A model generated the notes under the pieces. It saw nothing but the letters and a program-made list of their open reading frames with translations, searched no databases and had not been told where the DNA came from. From assembly GCA_020747065.1 (NCBI GenBank), contig JAGMVK010000003.1, positions 1,054,001 through 1,118,000 on the forward strand: a DNA stretch of 64,000 bases. The letters run 5' to 3'. Position 1 is the first letter of the stretch, and each line of letters begins with the position of its first letter. This stretch comes from Cadophora sp. MPI-SDFR-AT-0126. Lineage: Eukaryota; Ascomycota; Leotiomycetes; Helotiales; Ploettnerulaceae. A program made the translations under genes and the position numbers. Positions 11,399 to 23,599 of the stretch are shown here, piece after piece.

Positions 11399-13918
11399 AT
11401 GGCTACTTTTGTCCCTATCTCTTATACCTATGTGCTAACTGCTCCGCGCTCTAAGAGCGTAACAGCTCGCTGTAAACCTGTCCTGAAGTAATCTAGTATC
11501 CTCGACAAGCTCTAGCATATTAAGCTGAGTAGTACATCACTTAGAACGGCCCGACTAGCAGTAGCAGTAAGAAGAGCTAATAATATAAGAGGTGGCAAGC
11601 TTAGAACCTGAGGTATGTTCTGAGATCGAGATGTTTGGCTAGTAGTAGTAATAATTAACCTGTGGAAATCTGAGTAGAGACCGATACGGTTAACGATAGC
11701 GATGACGACGAAAACGACGACGATTGCGACCTTCCCTTTATCAAACAACTGCTATATACTACGCTACAAAAGGAGGGCTTTTTAGCGGAGGACCAGCGTT
11801 TGAACAACAAAATCTTCGGAGTTGGGGATGCAACCGCAGAGGAGAGAAGCGGCTCTTATAATAATAATAACGGGTTAGCATCAGGCGATAACTCAGGCAG
11901 TAGTCCAGGTGAACACGCCCACGACAGTCGTAAAAGCAAACGACTAATTTTTCTAACACGATATAAATGATCTAATTATCCTACTAGGAAATGACGACTC
12001 GAGTGCCTTTAAAGCCGAAGTCGATGACGGTGGTTGTGCCGAAAGTGCAGGAGTAAACGTAGGTCTTTTTAATAACCCAGAGAATGCCGTCGACTCGACA
12101 ACTCTCGCCTCTCCTTCCCCTAATGTGTGGCATAATATTAATGACTTCCCTAAGACGTCACAGCCCTTGCGGCTTGCCCAATAAGAAGCTTCGGCGTCAG
12201 ATTCCATATATGCCCCCCTTTTAATCCCCCTTTCGCGCCTCTCGAGCGAGCTATTGCACGATAGCATTAGTGCTGTGGACCTTGATCTACGCTGCGCTAG
12301 ATCCGAGGCCATAATATCCTATTTCGCTTGTCCTTAAAACCCGCCTCTGCGCCGCGTTATAATGTCGTTAGGGAACCAACTTAGTTATGAAGGTCGTCTT
12401 TATACTAGTTGAGGCGTAATAGATAAACGCGGACTAGTTGGCCTTATACGTAATGCCAATCCCGTTAATAAGAGGGAATAGCAGGAGATAAAGCAAGAGA
12501 AGGACAAAGAAGACAACGATAAGGATACATTCTCCAAAAGTAAATATCCTCTAAGCCTTTAAGGCGCCTTTACCGGGAAGTGTAAACCTCTTTGTGAAAA
12601 TAGTGTCATCTTGGGTAAGGAAGTAATCGAGCCCCTGTAAGCGGATATCGATTTACTTAATTGGGAGGCAGACTTTATGGCTCTAATATAATTAAAGGTG
12701 TGGCTAAAGGCATCCGCGGATCGGGATACGAAGGCACTTATAGACAACTAGCTAAAAGGACTAGTAAAGGGTATAGCAGCGGAGATAACGGCTAAAAGGG
12801 TTAGCGATACCCATCTATCCGGCAAGGTAAACGAAAGCCCAAGGCCGGTTAAGCGATAGCAGCTGCTCCCTAACTGCGAACTATTACTAGTAGCAAGTTA
12901 TAACGAGGCGGGGTGCGACGGTCACTGCGGCGACGAGCTTAATAATACCAAATCGGATAAGGATAATAAGGAACTACGTCCTATAAAGCGGAAATTACCG
13001 GCCTTATCTTAAGACGGCTTAATATATAAGAAACCTAAGCCCTGTCTTTAGTAGAGGTCTACTGGTTAACATAAACCACGCTCTAAGCCTTATAAGCGCT
13101 CTCTTAAGTCGTATTCCCAACTTAATCAGGGTTCGAGAGTTACTGCGATCCCTAGTCCCCAGGCTCGACCTTTTATACCACACGCCGCGGATATAGGTAT
13201 ATCGCCCGACTACTATAACCTTAACTAATTGTCTAAAGCCGCCCTACTTATGCTAACTAAGGTTACGTTTTATCTATACTCCTTACACTACTACTCCTTT
13301 ACTACAGTAATCCGGGACAGCTATGCCAAGCGAGAAGTCTTATTTAGCTAGGTTATTTGACTTATTATAAGCACCGGCCATATGGGGAAGATTAACGACT
13401 TCACTATCAAGCCGGTAGAGTAATATTCGTTCCTCTTGACTGGCTTTAGTCGGCATACCTCACCTCGGCCCTTGTTCGGTAGCACGACTTTGTCGACTGC
13501 TACGAAGGCAGGCTATAGCTACGTTAATATTACGTGTACCCGACCCTAAGAGAGTAAAGCTGTTAATGCTGAGGCCCTTATATCGCGAAGAAGTAAGCCG
13601 TTAATTAGTAATAACGACGATAGTCTAAGCGATAGCGATTCCGAGTTTAGTAGCGACGATAACAGATGTTTAAGCGAGGACGAGCAGGGCTGTTCTAGTA
13701 CGAGTAAGCACAGCTAATAATTAGACCTAGACGAATAGCGTTTACTAGTATATATAAAGAAGGAGAAACCTTAGAAGTGGATCTTCCGCAAGTTCCCAGG
13801 TAAAACTCCGGCTGTAATACGCACGCGCTAAAACATAATCCGGCTCAGAAACGAATAGGCTTCCTCGCGTAGGTGGATAGGCGGTAGCTCAAGCTCTATG
13901 TGCCTATATATCCCTTAG
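11399..13918 (+). pseudogene. Myb/SANT-domain-like protein pseudogene, large
   Basis: Proposed start ATG 11399 (MATFVPISYTYVLTAPRSK). That frame gives way to a second frame for about 11,650-11,968 (acidic DDDENDDDCDLPFIKQ, then Gly/Asn/Ser-rich), and the first frame returns from 11969 and stays in register for almost 2 kb, broken only by TAA/TAG/TGA stops. Low-complexity acidic and serine-rich stretches precede a C-terminal Myb/SANT-like helix block at about 13,730-13,860: LDLDE, then WIFRKFPGKTPAVIRTR. The third expected Trp of this block is a TAA stop. Such domains bind DNA; the protein would be nuclear. The frame changes could be introns or indels. Related genes are dispersed in many ascomycetes, often beside transposable elements. 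Domain call is moderate, exact family uncertain. Confidence 0.6.
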
Positions 13919-14111
13919 TGTCTGCTGGGACGAATATTAAAGGGACCTTGTCCCCTCTATCGGTTAGTCACACTGCGAGAGCAGGTACGGTCGAGGGAAG
14001 CGGCGTTCAGAGGACATGGGAGGGGTAGTCAGATGTATAGGTCGGATACGTAGAAGAAAATAGAGAGGTTGTCATCGGAAGTAGATATAAAGCATATTGT
14101 ATTTATAGGAA

Positions 14112-15202
14112 ACAATTAATGTATTATATAATAAGTCGCGCGTTCATTGATATCCCTAGTATTATTATATTATACAGTTTTCTCTTCATCCTTTTCAAAA
14201 ATAACTCCTCTACTAAAATAATAATACTAATTCCTAGTACTCCTGCCTATATATTTGCCTGTTCCTCCTTTCTTAAAGAGGTTATTACCCTGTCGAACGC
14301 CTCGACTATCCTATTGTATATTATTCGTAAATACTGTCGATATTATTCCGCTGCCACTTATTCCGGTATTCTGCCAGACTATTGACCACTGTTTCTTGAA
14401 TACTAGGAGCGCCGATTGCGTCTAGCTAGTCTTCTTTGCGTATATTTGACGCGCTGGTATAACTACTGTCGGATTTGGACCTCTTTAGTCTGCTACCCTT
14501 ATCAAGTCTTTTATCTCTTTTTCTTTTTTATCTAAAAGAAGAAGTTATGGCGCTACTTGCACTAATTCTTAGGCCAATTAAGTGAGCTACACTGCTCCCC
14601 GACCTTCCCCTAAGGCTTGTTTTTAAGTATACCCGGCTAGATTCTAGACTACTATTGACCTAAGAGGCTTTCTTCGACGGCCTCCGTAGTGACTTAAATT
14701 TTATAGCTTGTCGCAAATGTGAGATAGTATCTGGGTCGCCGTTAATAATAATCTGCTTATAATTAAACTACATAATAATACCTGTGACTCCTTTCTCCTT
14801 TACTAACTTTAATAGTTCTCCCTCCCGCTGCCTTTTATCAGACGGCTAAGTAAACTTCATAACGTACCCCTAGTCCGTTAAGTTAGGTCTCCTTCCTCGG
14901 TAATATGTTATTCCCTGACACACTATCGCTTTTATTAAGACGATTGGCTTGTCTTCTAAAGAGATCCTTACATCTTGTGTAATAATATACTTGCTAGTCC
15001 TATTACGCTTAATAAACGTATTTAACCTTAACTCCGCGTTCGTCATTAGCGCATACTTAGCAATAATCCTAATAAATAGTGTTCGTAATAATACAATATT
15101 TGTATTACTAGCTTCGTATTTAAGTGGTTTAATACGTACTTTGTACCATATTTTTGAGAATATATATATTAATAAAGGAAGTAATAATATTATATAATAC
15201 AA
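14112..15202 (-). pseudogene. FunK1-type fungal protein kinase fragment, truncated at both ends
   Basis: Minus-strand reading gives, from 15202 downward, KYALMTNAELRLNTFIKR, DVRISLEDKPIVL and ITYYRGRRPNLTD, then with a frame change VKEKGVTGIIM and INGDPDTISHLRQAIKFKS, followed by a Ser/Arg-rich linker and, close to the left limit, RDINE, the remains of an HRDxxxxN catalytic loop. Order and wording fit the fungal-specific FunK1 (Sgk2-like) kinase family as I know it. The N-terminal region and everything after the catalytic loop are missing: the right side meets the hAT end at about 15,210 and the left side stops where the 10-14.1 kb block begins. At least two frame changes and several stops. 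The FunK1 call is by pattern memory and needs a profile search. Confidence 0.6.
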
Positions 15203-15210
15203 GGATATAC

Positions 15211-15250
15211 TAATATACTAGTAAATTAATATACTAAACTTAAAATAAAC
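15211..15250. repeat. Candidate left terminal inverted repeat of the hAT element
   Basis: Starts taatatactagtaaattaa and aligns, with transitions and a small gap, to the reverse complement of 30805-30845. The outer 8 bp (ggatatac left, aaatatca right) are only partly alike, so a hAT-type 8 bp target duplication is not demonstrated. Confidence 0.4.
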
Positions 15251-15457
15251 TACTAACTTTTTAAATAATATAATATTTTTGCTAAGATTATTGCGATTTT
15301 AAAGTATATTAAAGAGCTATAATAAAGAGTTTAATAAAAATAGAGATATTATAATATTATAATACTAAAATAAATAAAAATAATAGATCTTAGTATTTTA
15401 AAAAAGACTAAAAACACTGTAAAAACAAAGGAAATAATATATCTAAGGCATTTAAAC

Positions 15458-17720
15458 TTAGCTTAATAATTCTTCGTAAAAAGAAGAGGTTATATAATTT
15501 ATTAACGATTTACTTATAACTAAAATATCTCCTTTTACATCAGAATCAAATAACTTGTGGCTCTTTGGCTTTAACTAATACTTTAGATATTTATGAGTTT
15601 TTATTAATTCGATTCTTATGCGATTTCGTCGATTTGTAATAGTAATTTTAGTAATAAAAAAGAGGTGTTCGTATTCAAATAATATAACTGGAATCGATAA
15701 TATATCGAGAACTATTCGGTATAATTTAGAGTAAGTAATCGCTATATTAAATCACTACTTGCGAAGGCTATACTTCTTATACTTTAAAATCAATAGAGTA
15801 AAAAGGTAGAGCAAATATTCGTCGAAAGTAGTTTTAGTTTGTTACTTACGCTGAAGGTAAATAATATAAGTGTTTTTAAACGGCTTATTAGTTTAAGGCT
15901 TTATAAAGGAGAAAGATTCGTAAATAAAAGGCAGATCTTATTTCTAAGTTAGTAGTTATTCTTAATATAAAAAATATAATCGGAATTAAAGAGAATCTTA
16001 TAAGAGTACTCTTAAAGGCGTTCGATTTTAACCTTCTATGTATCGAGCTACTTAGGATATACTACTTTTCATTAATCCTTAAAATATTACTATTTCTTAA
16101 AAGGATTAAGTATAACGATTATAATGTAAACTAGAGATTTATTTATTAAGGCGTAATAATTATTAAGCTTAGATTAGCCAGAATTGATATAAGGTGATAA
16201 GAATTAGTCCTTAGAATAGTTATCTTTTCTGATCTTAAAGTGATTTAAAATAAACTTTATAGTAGAAAAGATATGATTTAAAGTTGCGCTATAGCCTTTT
16301 ATAAAAAGGATAATATTATATATAGCTTAGAAAAAGAATTTAATCTTATAAAGCTCTTAGAAGTTTTTTGAGGTTAAATAATTAAAAAGCTTAATAGTAT
16401 TCGGATATCAAGAATAGAGCTTTTGTAGGGCTTTTTAAACATTTAGATTATTTAAGATACTTACTAGTTTATATATAGAAGTCTATTGTGTATTATTATT
16501 TCTTAAAAGCTTCTTTTCACTTATATTCATCTAATAGCCATTTTTCTAAGTACTTCGACTAAACTTAATCGTATAGTTATAAGCTTTACTAATAGTACCC
16601 TTTTTTCGCTATAAGGCAAATTCGAATTCGGTGAGAATATCGAAGAAGGAATAATTATTATTATACTTTGCGAAAGCATTACTTTATATTTTAAAAAGAA
16701 AAGCGTTATTAACAAAATTAAGTATATAATCGTAGCAATATAATTAATACTCTTCAGAATCGTAATCGATTCGTAATTAATCAAATAATCTTATAAAGAG
16801 AAAGGGAAGTTAATAAGGGTAAAAAGTCGAATAACTTTAGTAAAGAAGTGGTGCGAAATTTAATTGTATAAAGCAAGCGATATAGTTCTACTACTAATTA
16901 AAACGTAAAAATAAAGCCTTAACTTACTAATCGAAATCCCCTGTAGTATAGTATTATTAACTCTGGTATTATTTATAACTTAATACCTTATTCTCTTTGT
17001 AATCCTTTACTTTATTAATACTTTTATTAAATACTTTGTAAAGTTATTTTGATTATAACTTTTTTGAATCTTTTTAATAATTAAAAGTGCGATGATTAAA
17101 TTACTAAACTTATCGATATAATACGCTATTTAAACTATAATAGGTAGCCTATTAAAAAAAATAGTTATATCACAGGAAATATAAATTAAGGACTAAGTCT
17201 TCGCTATTGATAATATCTTCTTAATTTTCTCTGCGACAAAGTAATAAATAATCTAATTTTTGATTATATTACTACTAAAAGGAAGCCAGGCTCTGATATC
17301 TTTATTTATATAAGCTATTACAGCTCGAAATTCATTGCTTTTTATAGTAAAAAGGGGAATAGAATCAAAGGTAAATCAGCGGATTATCAAAAGCTCAAGA
17401 ATATAGGAATTAATCATATACTTAGCTTTGACTTCGATAGGCTTTATTCGACGTTTCTTGTACCCTCTTAACTAAGTAATAGTATTCATAACACTCTTAA
17501 TAGCTCCACAAGCGCGCTTCTTCTTCTCTTAGCAAGGTGAGTCCTTCTTAATATGGTGCTCTTTCTTAAAGTAATAACTAATAATTCTAGTATTTTCAGA
17601 TTCATAATATTAACGAGTATAATAAATATAGCGCTATTTAACTCAAAGGTTATTGTTTTAGTAAATATACTAGGGATTTACGTTTAACATATGATTCTAT
17701 ACAAAAGAAGTATAATAGCA
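15458..17720 (-). pseudogene. hAT-family transposase pseudogene
   Basis: Read on the minus strand. Near 17.55 kb is a probable BED-like zinc-finger remnant (YYFKKEHHIKKD). In the middle are hAT RNase-H-fold blocks, including FDSIPLFTIKSNEFRAVIAY and a run like the family DNAxxNDT segment (NNTRVNNTI). The C-terminus (about 15.46-15.90 kb) is the clearest part, a hAT dimerisation domain: TTFDEYLLYLFTL, then LDILSIPVILFEYEHLFFIT, then RNRIRIELIKTHKYLKY. The usual WW pair is two stops and the CER motif reads YEH, all explained by RIP. One or more small indels are present. It is truncated or unreadable toward the N-terminus, on the side where the gypsy element is inserted. Confidence 0.8.
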
Positions 17721-18444
17721 AAGAAGAGCTTGATTTACAAGTAAAGTATTTTAATAAGTATTACTCTTATTATTTAAGACAGCGCTAATAGGGTTTTGAG
17801 AAAAGGAGTCCTTTAACTAAAAGGCGTCAAAGGACTATTATTTAATCTATTAATTAAACTAAGCTTTAAAAGTATACTAATCTTCGTTATTCTTTATTAA
17901 ATTAACGATTTACTTTAATATTTTCTTAATCTTTAAAATAGGTTTTTCTTATTTTAATTCAATATTAGGAACAAACTTCGATAAAAATTTAAAAGGAATA
18001 TCAAAAAGAATAAACGAATTAAAACTTTGAGATAATAATATAACAATAATAAGATAGCTTAAGAGGTAATAAATAAAAGGGTAATAACGAGGTACTTAAA
18101 AATATAATTAAAAATATAACTAAAGATATAGCTAATCTAATACAAGAAATATAAGTGGCTTATATAATTTTCAAAGTAAATATACTTTTACTCGCATCTT
18201 TGGTATTCAGGTATTAAAATATCCTACTTTTTAAGAATAAATCCAACTAATTTCTATATCCAAGGATTTTAAACCTACTTACTAAGCATTTGTTTATTTA
18301 AACCACGAATTTGTAAATAACTTCACTTTTTCTAAAATATCCAGGTATTAAAATCAGGCTATTATCCTTCTTAAATATCAATAGTTTCAAAGCCTAAAGT
18401 ACAAAGACAAAGGATAAGACAAATTAAAGGATATTGTGAAGAAG

Positions 18445-18620
18445 TAGAGTAGTACCGTTAAGTGCATAGTAAATAAGAGAATAACTCGCGCGTAAACTAA
18501 TTAAGTAATAGAAGTAAGAGGAAGAAGATAATAATTACTAGTTTAGTAGTGCTAACCTATTTATTTATAGCTAGAACAGAAAAATAAAAACCCTTATAAT
18601 AGGCCTTTAATCTTACTATA
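18445..18620 (-). repeat. LTR of the Ty3/gypsy element (3' LTR in element orientation)
   Basis: This 176 bp copy matches 30133-30308 at the same length without indels; all roughly thirty differences are transitions. The element reads on the minus strand, so this is its 3' LTR. Directly inside it (18621-18640) the minus strand reads a purine-rich tract containing AAAGGGGGA, the expected polypurine tract for plus-strand priming. Confidence 0.92.
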
Positions 18621-18719
18621 TATCCCCCTTTAGTTTAGTAATCGTCCCCTAATTGTAATAATCCTATATATAGTATAAAGAAGTTAAGAAAAGAAGAGCT
18701 AGTCTTATACTTTAAGCCC

Positions 18720-21000
18720 TAGGTCACCGAACTATACGTTCCTTATTTTATCCTTATATACTTTCTTTATAAATAGTAAATTCTCTTTTAGTGCTTCTTA
18801 AAGCACTTCCTTACTTAGCTTATTTATATCCGCCTTTACTTTAAGTATAAGTAGTTCTAATATATTTACCTTTTCCTTAAGAAAGTAATAGGATTTCTTT
18901 CTAAATACTTTCTTTTTAATTCTATATATTATCTTAAATACTTTTAATCCTATTCTTAATGCCTTCCTTCTTTAATCCTTAATGTACTTATACACTATCT
19001 TTTAATTACTCTTAAGTATAATATTCCTTTATACTACTACCGCTAGTGAACTTTATTTATAATAAGTAATTTAAGTATTAGATAAGGCCCTTAAGCCAGA
19101 TACCTCTACTATAGCAGTGAACTTAAAGGAAATCGCATTATATTAATTAAGTAACTCAGATAGTATAGCTTATAAAGTAATAAAATCCTTATAGGCGTTA
19201 GCTAGATCTTACTACGAATTACCTTTTACTATTTTAAGAAACTCCTTATTATTCTATATAGTAATAAACTAAGGTAAAAGCGTTTGCTAAATAATTGTAA
19301 TAAGACTAGAAGACTTATATAAGATCTTAAGTAAAGTAATATATATATTTCCCCTGTTATATAGTGTTCTAATCTAATCTACCTCTAGTACTTCAGTATC
19401 TTTTTATATAAAAATCTAGTCTATAATTTAGTGTATATAGTAATCGATATCTTACTCCCTAGCCTTAACTTACTCTTATTATTTACTTAACTTATACTAT
19501 ATCCCCTTATAAATAAAGGTGTAATTAGTCTTATTCTTCTAATCTAGTGAAATACTTTTTTAAATCATTACAGTTCCGCGATTAATTACTAGAGCTTACG
19601 GAATATTAATATTAATATAATAGAAGTAAGTGCTATTTCCCGGAATAGTATACTTAGCGTAGTAAAGGTAGCTAATCAGTCTTTATACTTTATTAAGGCG
19701 AAGAGCAGTATAGAGTATATAATACGTAAGGTTCTAATATATAAGCTACTAAGTAATTAAAAAGAATATATTATATAATTATCTAATGTTTTTTCTACTA
19801 TTAATTTTCTAAAGATAGTACGAGTATATATTAGTTTTTTTTAAGATCTTATTATTTAGTAGTAAGTTAAATCACTATTTAAAAAGACCGCGAATAATCT
19901 ACTTATCCTATTCCTATTATAGTAATATTAATAAGTCCTAGGAGTTTAGGATTAGTTTCTAATTAAACTTAAAGATAAGTATTCCTCCTTACTATTAAAA
20001 CTTATATAGCTTAAGTCTATCTAAAGGCTTAAGTAGCTAATTAGCTAGCTAAAACTAATTGCATATCTCTAAATCTATCTTTAGTTTCCTTATTTCTAAT
20101 CTCTAATTATATACCTCTTATAAGTACTTAATAGTAAGCTTCTCTAGTAATTTCTTCGTGCAAAGCCCTATATAGCTAGCTATTAAGTACAGGTATTAGT
20201 AGTATACTTATTAATATCTTAATATCTGCCCTAAGAATTATATATTTACTATAAGAAGTAGTATTTTTTTTTTTTCTAATAACTAATCTCTAATTATTTA
20301 AGATATCCTTAAAGTATTTGCACTTTTATTTACTATCCTTAGTATTACTCGCCCCTTCTTTCTTATAACCCTTTATCTCTTTTTCTACCTCCTTTATTTT
20401 CTCCTTATTAATTTCAATTCTCTTACTTAAAGTAATACTAAATTCTTTTATAGCTATTACTCTCGTTAATTAATTAAATCTTTAAAATAGATTAGTAATA
20501 ATAGTAGTAGTCTCGCTACTGATTTTCCCTATTAAGCGAGCTAAATACTTTAGCTTACCTTTCCCCTGTAATAAAATTACTTTACTAACTTTAGTGCCTA
20601 CACCTAGTAAGCTTAGTAATCCTATAAATTATCCTTTTTCTATAAAGCTACTTACTTTAGGGTATATCTCTATCCTTTTCTATATACTTTCTAATATTAC
20701 TTTTAAGGGGGTATTATTAACCTTTCCTTATACTACCTTTCCTAGGTCCCTTGTAATAATCTCTCTTATATTCGATATACTTTATTTATTTAGTTCTATA
20801 ATCCTCTTCTATACTTTAATATTTACTTGTACTTTAGCTTTCTTTAAGAATATCTTTCTTAAAGTTTTACTATAGTTTACTATAAATTCAGCTAACTTAA
20901 TTATTAACTAATCTCGCATAGCTTAATTAAGCTAATTCCTTATAGTCCTAGCGTATACTTTCTAAAGACGATTTCTTTTTTTAGTATTTATAGTAATAAT
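18720..21000 (-). pseudogene. Extra downstream coding relic of the gypsy element, coiled-coil-like
   Basis: Minus-strand frame between the antisense ORF and the 3' LTR, broken only by TAG/TAA. It is rich in Lys, Glu, Ile and Leu, with long helical-looking runs such as INKEKIKEVEKEIKGYKKE and FLKEKVNILELLILKVKADI. This suggests extended coiled coils. I do not recognise a family; it could be a structural or accessory protein of the element, or captured host sequence. Transcribed in the gag-pol direction it would need a spliced or separate mRNA. Limits are approximate. Confidence 0.45.
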
Positions 21001-21749
21001 AAGATAAACCTTAACTTAATTAAACTTAAACTCCGCCTTACTTATATATACTTTAAAAGCTCCCGATCTTTTTATATAGTTATAAACTTATTTAATTAAA
21101 TCACTGATTTTATTATAATACTTTATTATTTATTTAAGCACTTAAGACTAAGTAGTATATTAATTTTTTACTAATATATTCCTTAAATATAAGATCACGT
21201 TCTTAATACTAGTAAAGTTTAGTAGTGTAACTACTACTAGTGTATCTACTCTAGTTATGTTTATATCTTTGTCTATATTTATTAGTAGGATTTCTACTTA
21301 TATATATACTTTAAAAAGTTTATTATTAAAAAAAAATTAATTCTTTAAAAGGAAATCACGTGAGCTATTAAATTATTAAAGGAAGTTAATTTCGCTTAAG
21401 AATTATTTGTTTTGTTTTCTGTTATAAGTAAATAAATTAATAAAATCAAAGTAAACTTTCTCTTTTTTACGCTTCTTAACTTATAACCTCCTACTAATTC
21501 ACTTTTCTTTTTACCTTTCTCTTACTATCCCTCTTAAATTTACTTTTTTCTTTAGTACCTTTCTTAATATAAGAGACTATTCCCGCTCTTATTTTCTTTT
21601 AATTTTCTTTTAACTTTTATAATAATTTTTCTCCTATATTAAACTATCTTTTATTAAACCTTCTACTTTATACTTCTCACTTACTTCTAGCACTTGCTCT
21701 TTATTATAGCACTAGTCTAGCTACTAAAGCTTATTACTGCAACTTATAT

Positions 21750-23350
21750 TAAATACTACTCTCTCTTTAACCTTAACCTAGGAATAATATATATTTAAGA
21801 TATTATATCTAATCTCTATAATAACTGCATTATTTATCTATTTAATTATATCTTTAGTGCTCTAGTTATAGCTATTAATAAGAGTATCTTAACTAAGATA
21901 AAAATCGCGGATGAAATACGTATTAACTTCCTTCCCTACCTTTAGATTTATAAGGAATATATCTCTACTAATTACCTCTTTCTTAACCTTAATAGCCTTT
22001 ATCTTAAATTCAGTAATAAAGACCTGACTAGTAATACTAAAACTAAGTATAACTCCTCTACTTTAAACTTTACTACTCTTAAAAACTATAATAACTATAA
22101 GAAGTAGTTCTCTAAATTACTTTTTATAAATAGTAATCCTATAACTATTACTAATAAGAACTTCCTTTAACGCTATACTAAGTCTCGTACTACCTTTACT
22201 ACTACTTTAGTAATCCCTAGTCCTTCGACTACTTCTACTAAGGCTACTGCTTTTCCTAGGACTCTTAAGAAGGGTAGATCTAAGACTACTTCCGTACTTA
22301 AGCTATCTATTATTATATTTAAGGGTAAACCTAAGATTACTCTTAAGTATAAGGGCTAAGTCTTTAGTAAAGATAAGGGTAAGGGAAAGGTAAAGTCTAA
22401 TAAATATATTCTAAATATTAATAATAACGGATTCCCTTATAATACTTTAGATAATTATAATAGCTTCCTAATTAATAGTCTTATATCTTTCCCTAATAAA
22501 AATAATAGATTTAATAGTAAATATAATAAGCTAATATATAAGAAAAAGAAAGGTACTACTACTTAATTTTATAAAAAAACCTCTACTACTAGTTTATGTT
22601 TTACTTTTAAGGTAAAGGATTTCGCTACTAAGACTCCCGCTAAGATTCTTAGGTCTAAAATAAAGACTAATTTCCTTACTCCTTTACGTATTACTTGAGC
22701 TAAAGCTAAAATTCAAGATAAAGACTTTACCTAAGTCCTCGCTAACTCTGCTACTAAAGTCTTAAACTCCCTGATCACTAGTTCAGCTACTGATGTCACT
22801 AATTAAAAGTCACTTCCTTTAGAGGTTTAAAAGCTTATTACTGCCTATAACTAAAAGTGCGTCTATAATAGTTTAATATAGTACTTAATCTTAGGAGATT
22901 CTAATAGTTTTCTTAAGTAATACTTTTTGTATTAGATCCTCTAATATATTCACTGTATTAAGGAGACTTGTTCCTATATTAAATCTAGTAATAATAATAG
23001 TACTACAAAGAGATCTCTTTACTTTTACTTAAAGTATATAAAGAAGACTCTTTAAGAGGCTTAGGATTTTCGCGTAAAAGCTATTAAGGCTATTCTTATA
23101 AGATACATTACTAAAAAATCCAATGATAATACTAGTACTATAGACACTAAGCACTTAATTACTAGTAAAAAAGGTTTCTTAATTTACTCCTTTTATAGTT
23201 CCAAGATTCTTATTATTTAAAGCTATAGAGTAATAGCTTTTGCAAATAATAATAATTAGTTTAATAAGTACTTTGATAGTAATTAGTATTTTTATATTTA
23301 CTCTTTAGCATAAGATATAATATTTAATATAATCTTAACTCTTAATTCTA
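21750..23350 (+). pseudogene. Antisense extra ORF relic inside the gypsy element
   Basis: On the plus strand, opposite to gag-pol, a frame of about 500 codons reads as a plausible protein with only TAA/TAG/TGA interruptions: Thr/Ser/Lys-rich (TTTLVIPSPSTTSTKATAFP; KGKPKITLKYKG), then a less biased part (KRSLYFYLKYIKKTL; FRVKAIKAILIRYITKKSND). The minus-strand reading of the same DNA looks less protein-like. No domain is recognised. Extra antisense ORFs placed between integrase and the 3' LTR are known in some plant Ty3/gypsy lineages; in a fungal element this is unusual. Function unknown. Confidence 0.5.
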
Positions 23351-23599
23351 AATAATTAATAGGATTTAGTATAAAGTATATATAACTAGTATAATTAAGC
23401 TAAATAAAATAAAATACATATAAATAAAACTTAAATAACTCTTATAGTAAAATAACTAATTACTTCTTGTAACTTTCTTTATACTTATAATCTAATCATT
23501 AAACTTTCTTCCCCCTTTACTTTTAATTTACTTAGTCCTTTAGATTTCTATTTTATTCGCTAAGCGAGTAAAATACCCCTAGTACTCTTATTACTTAGC

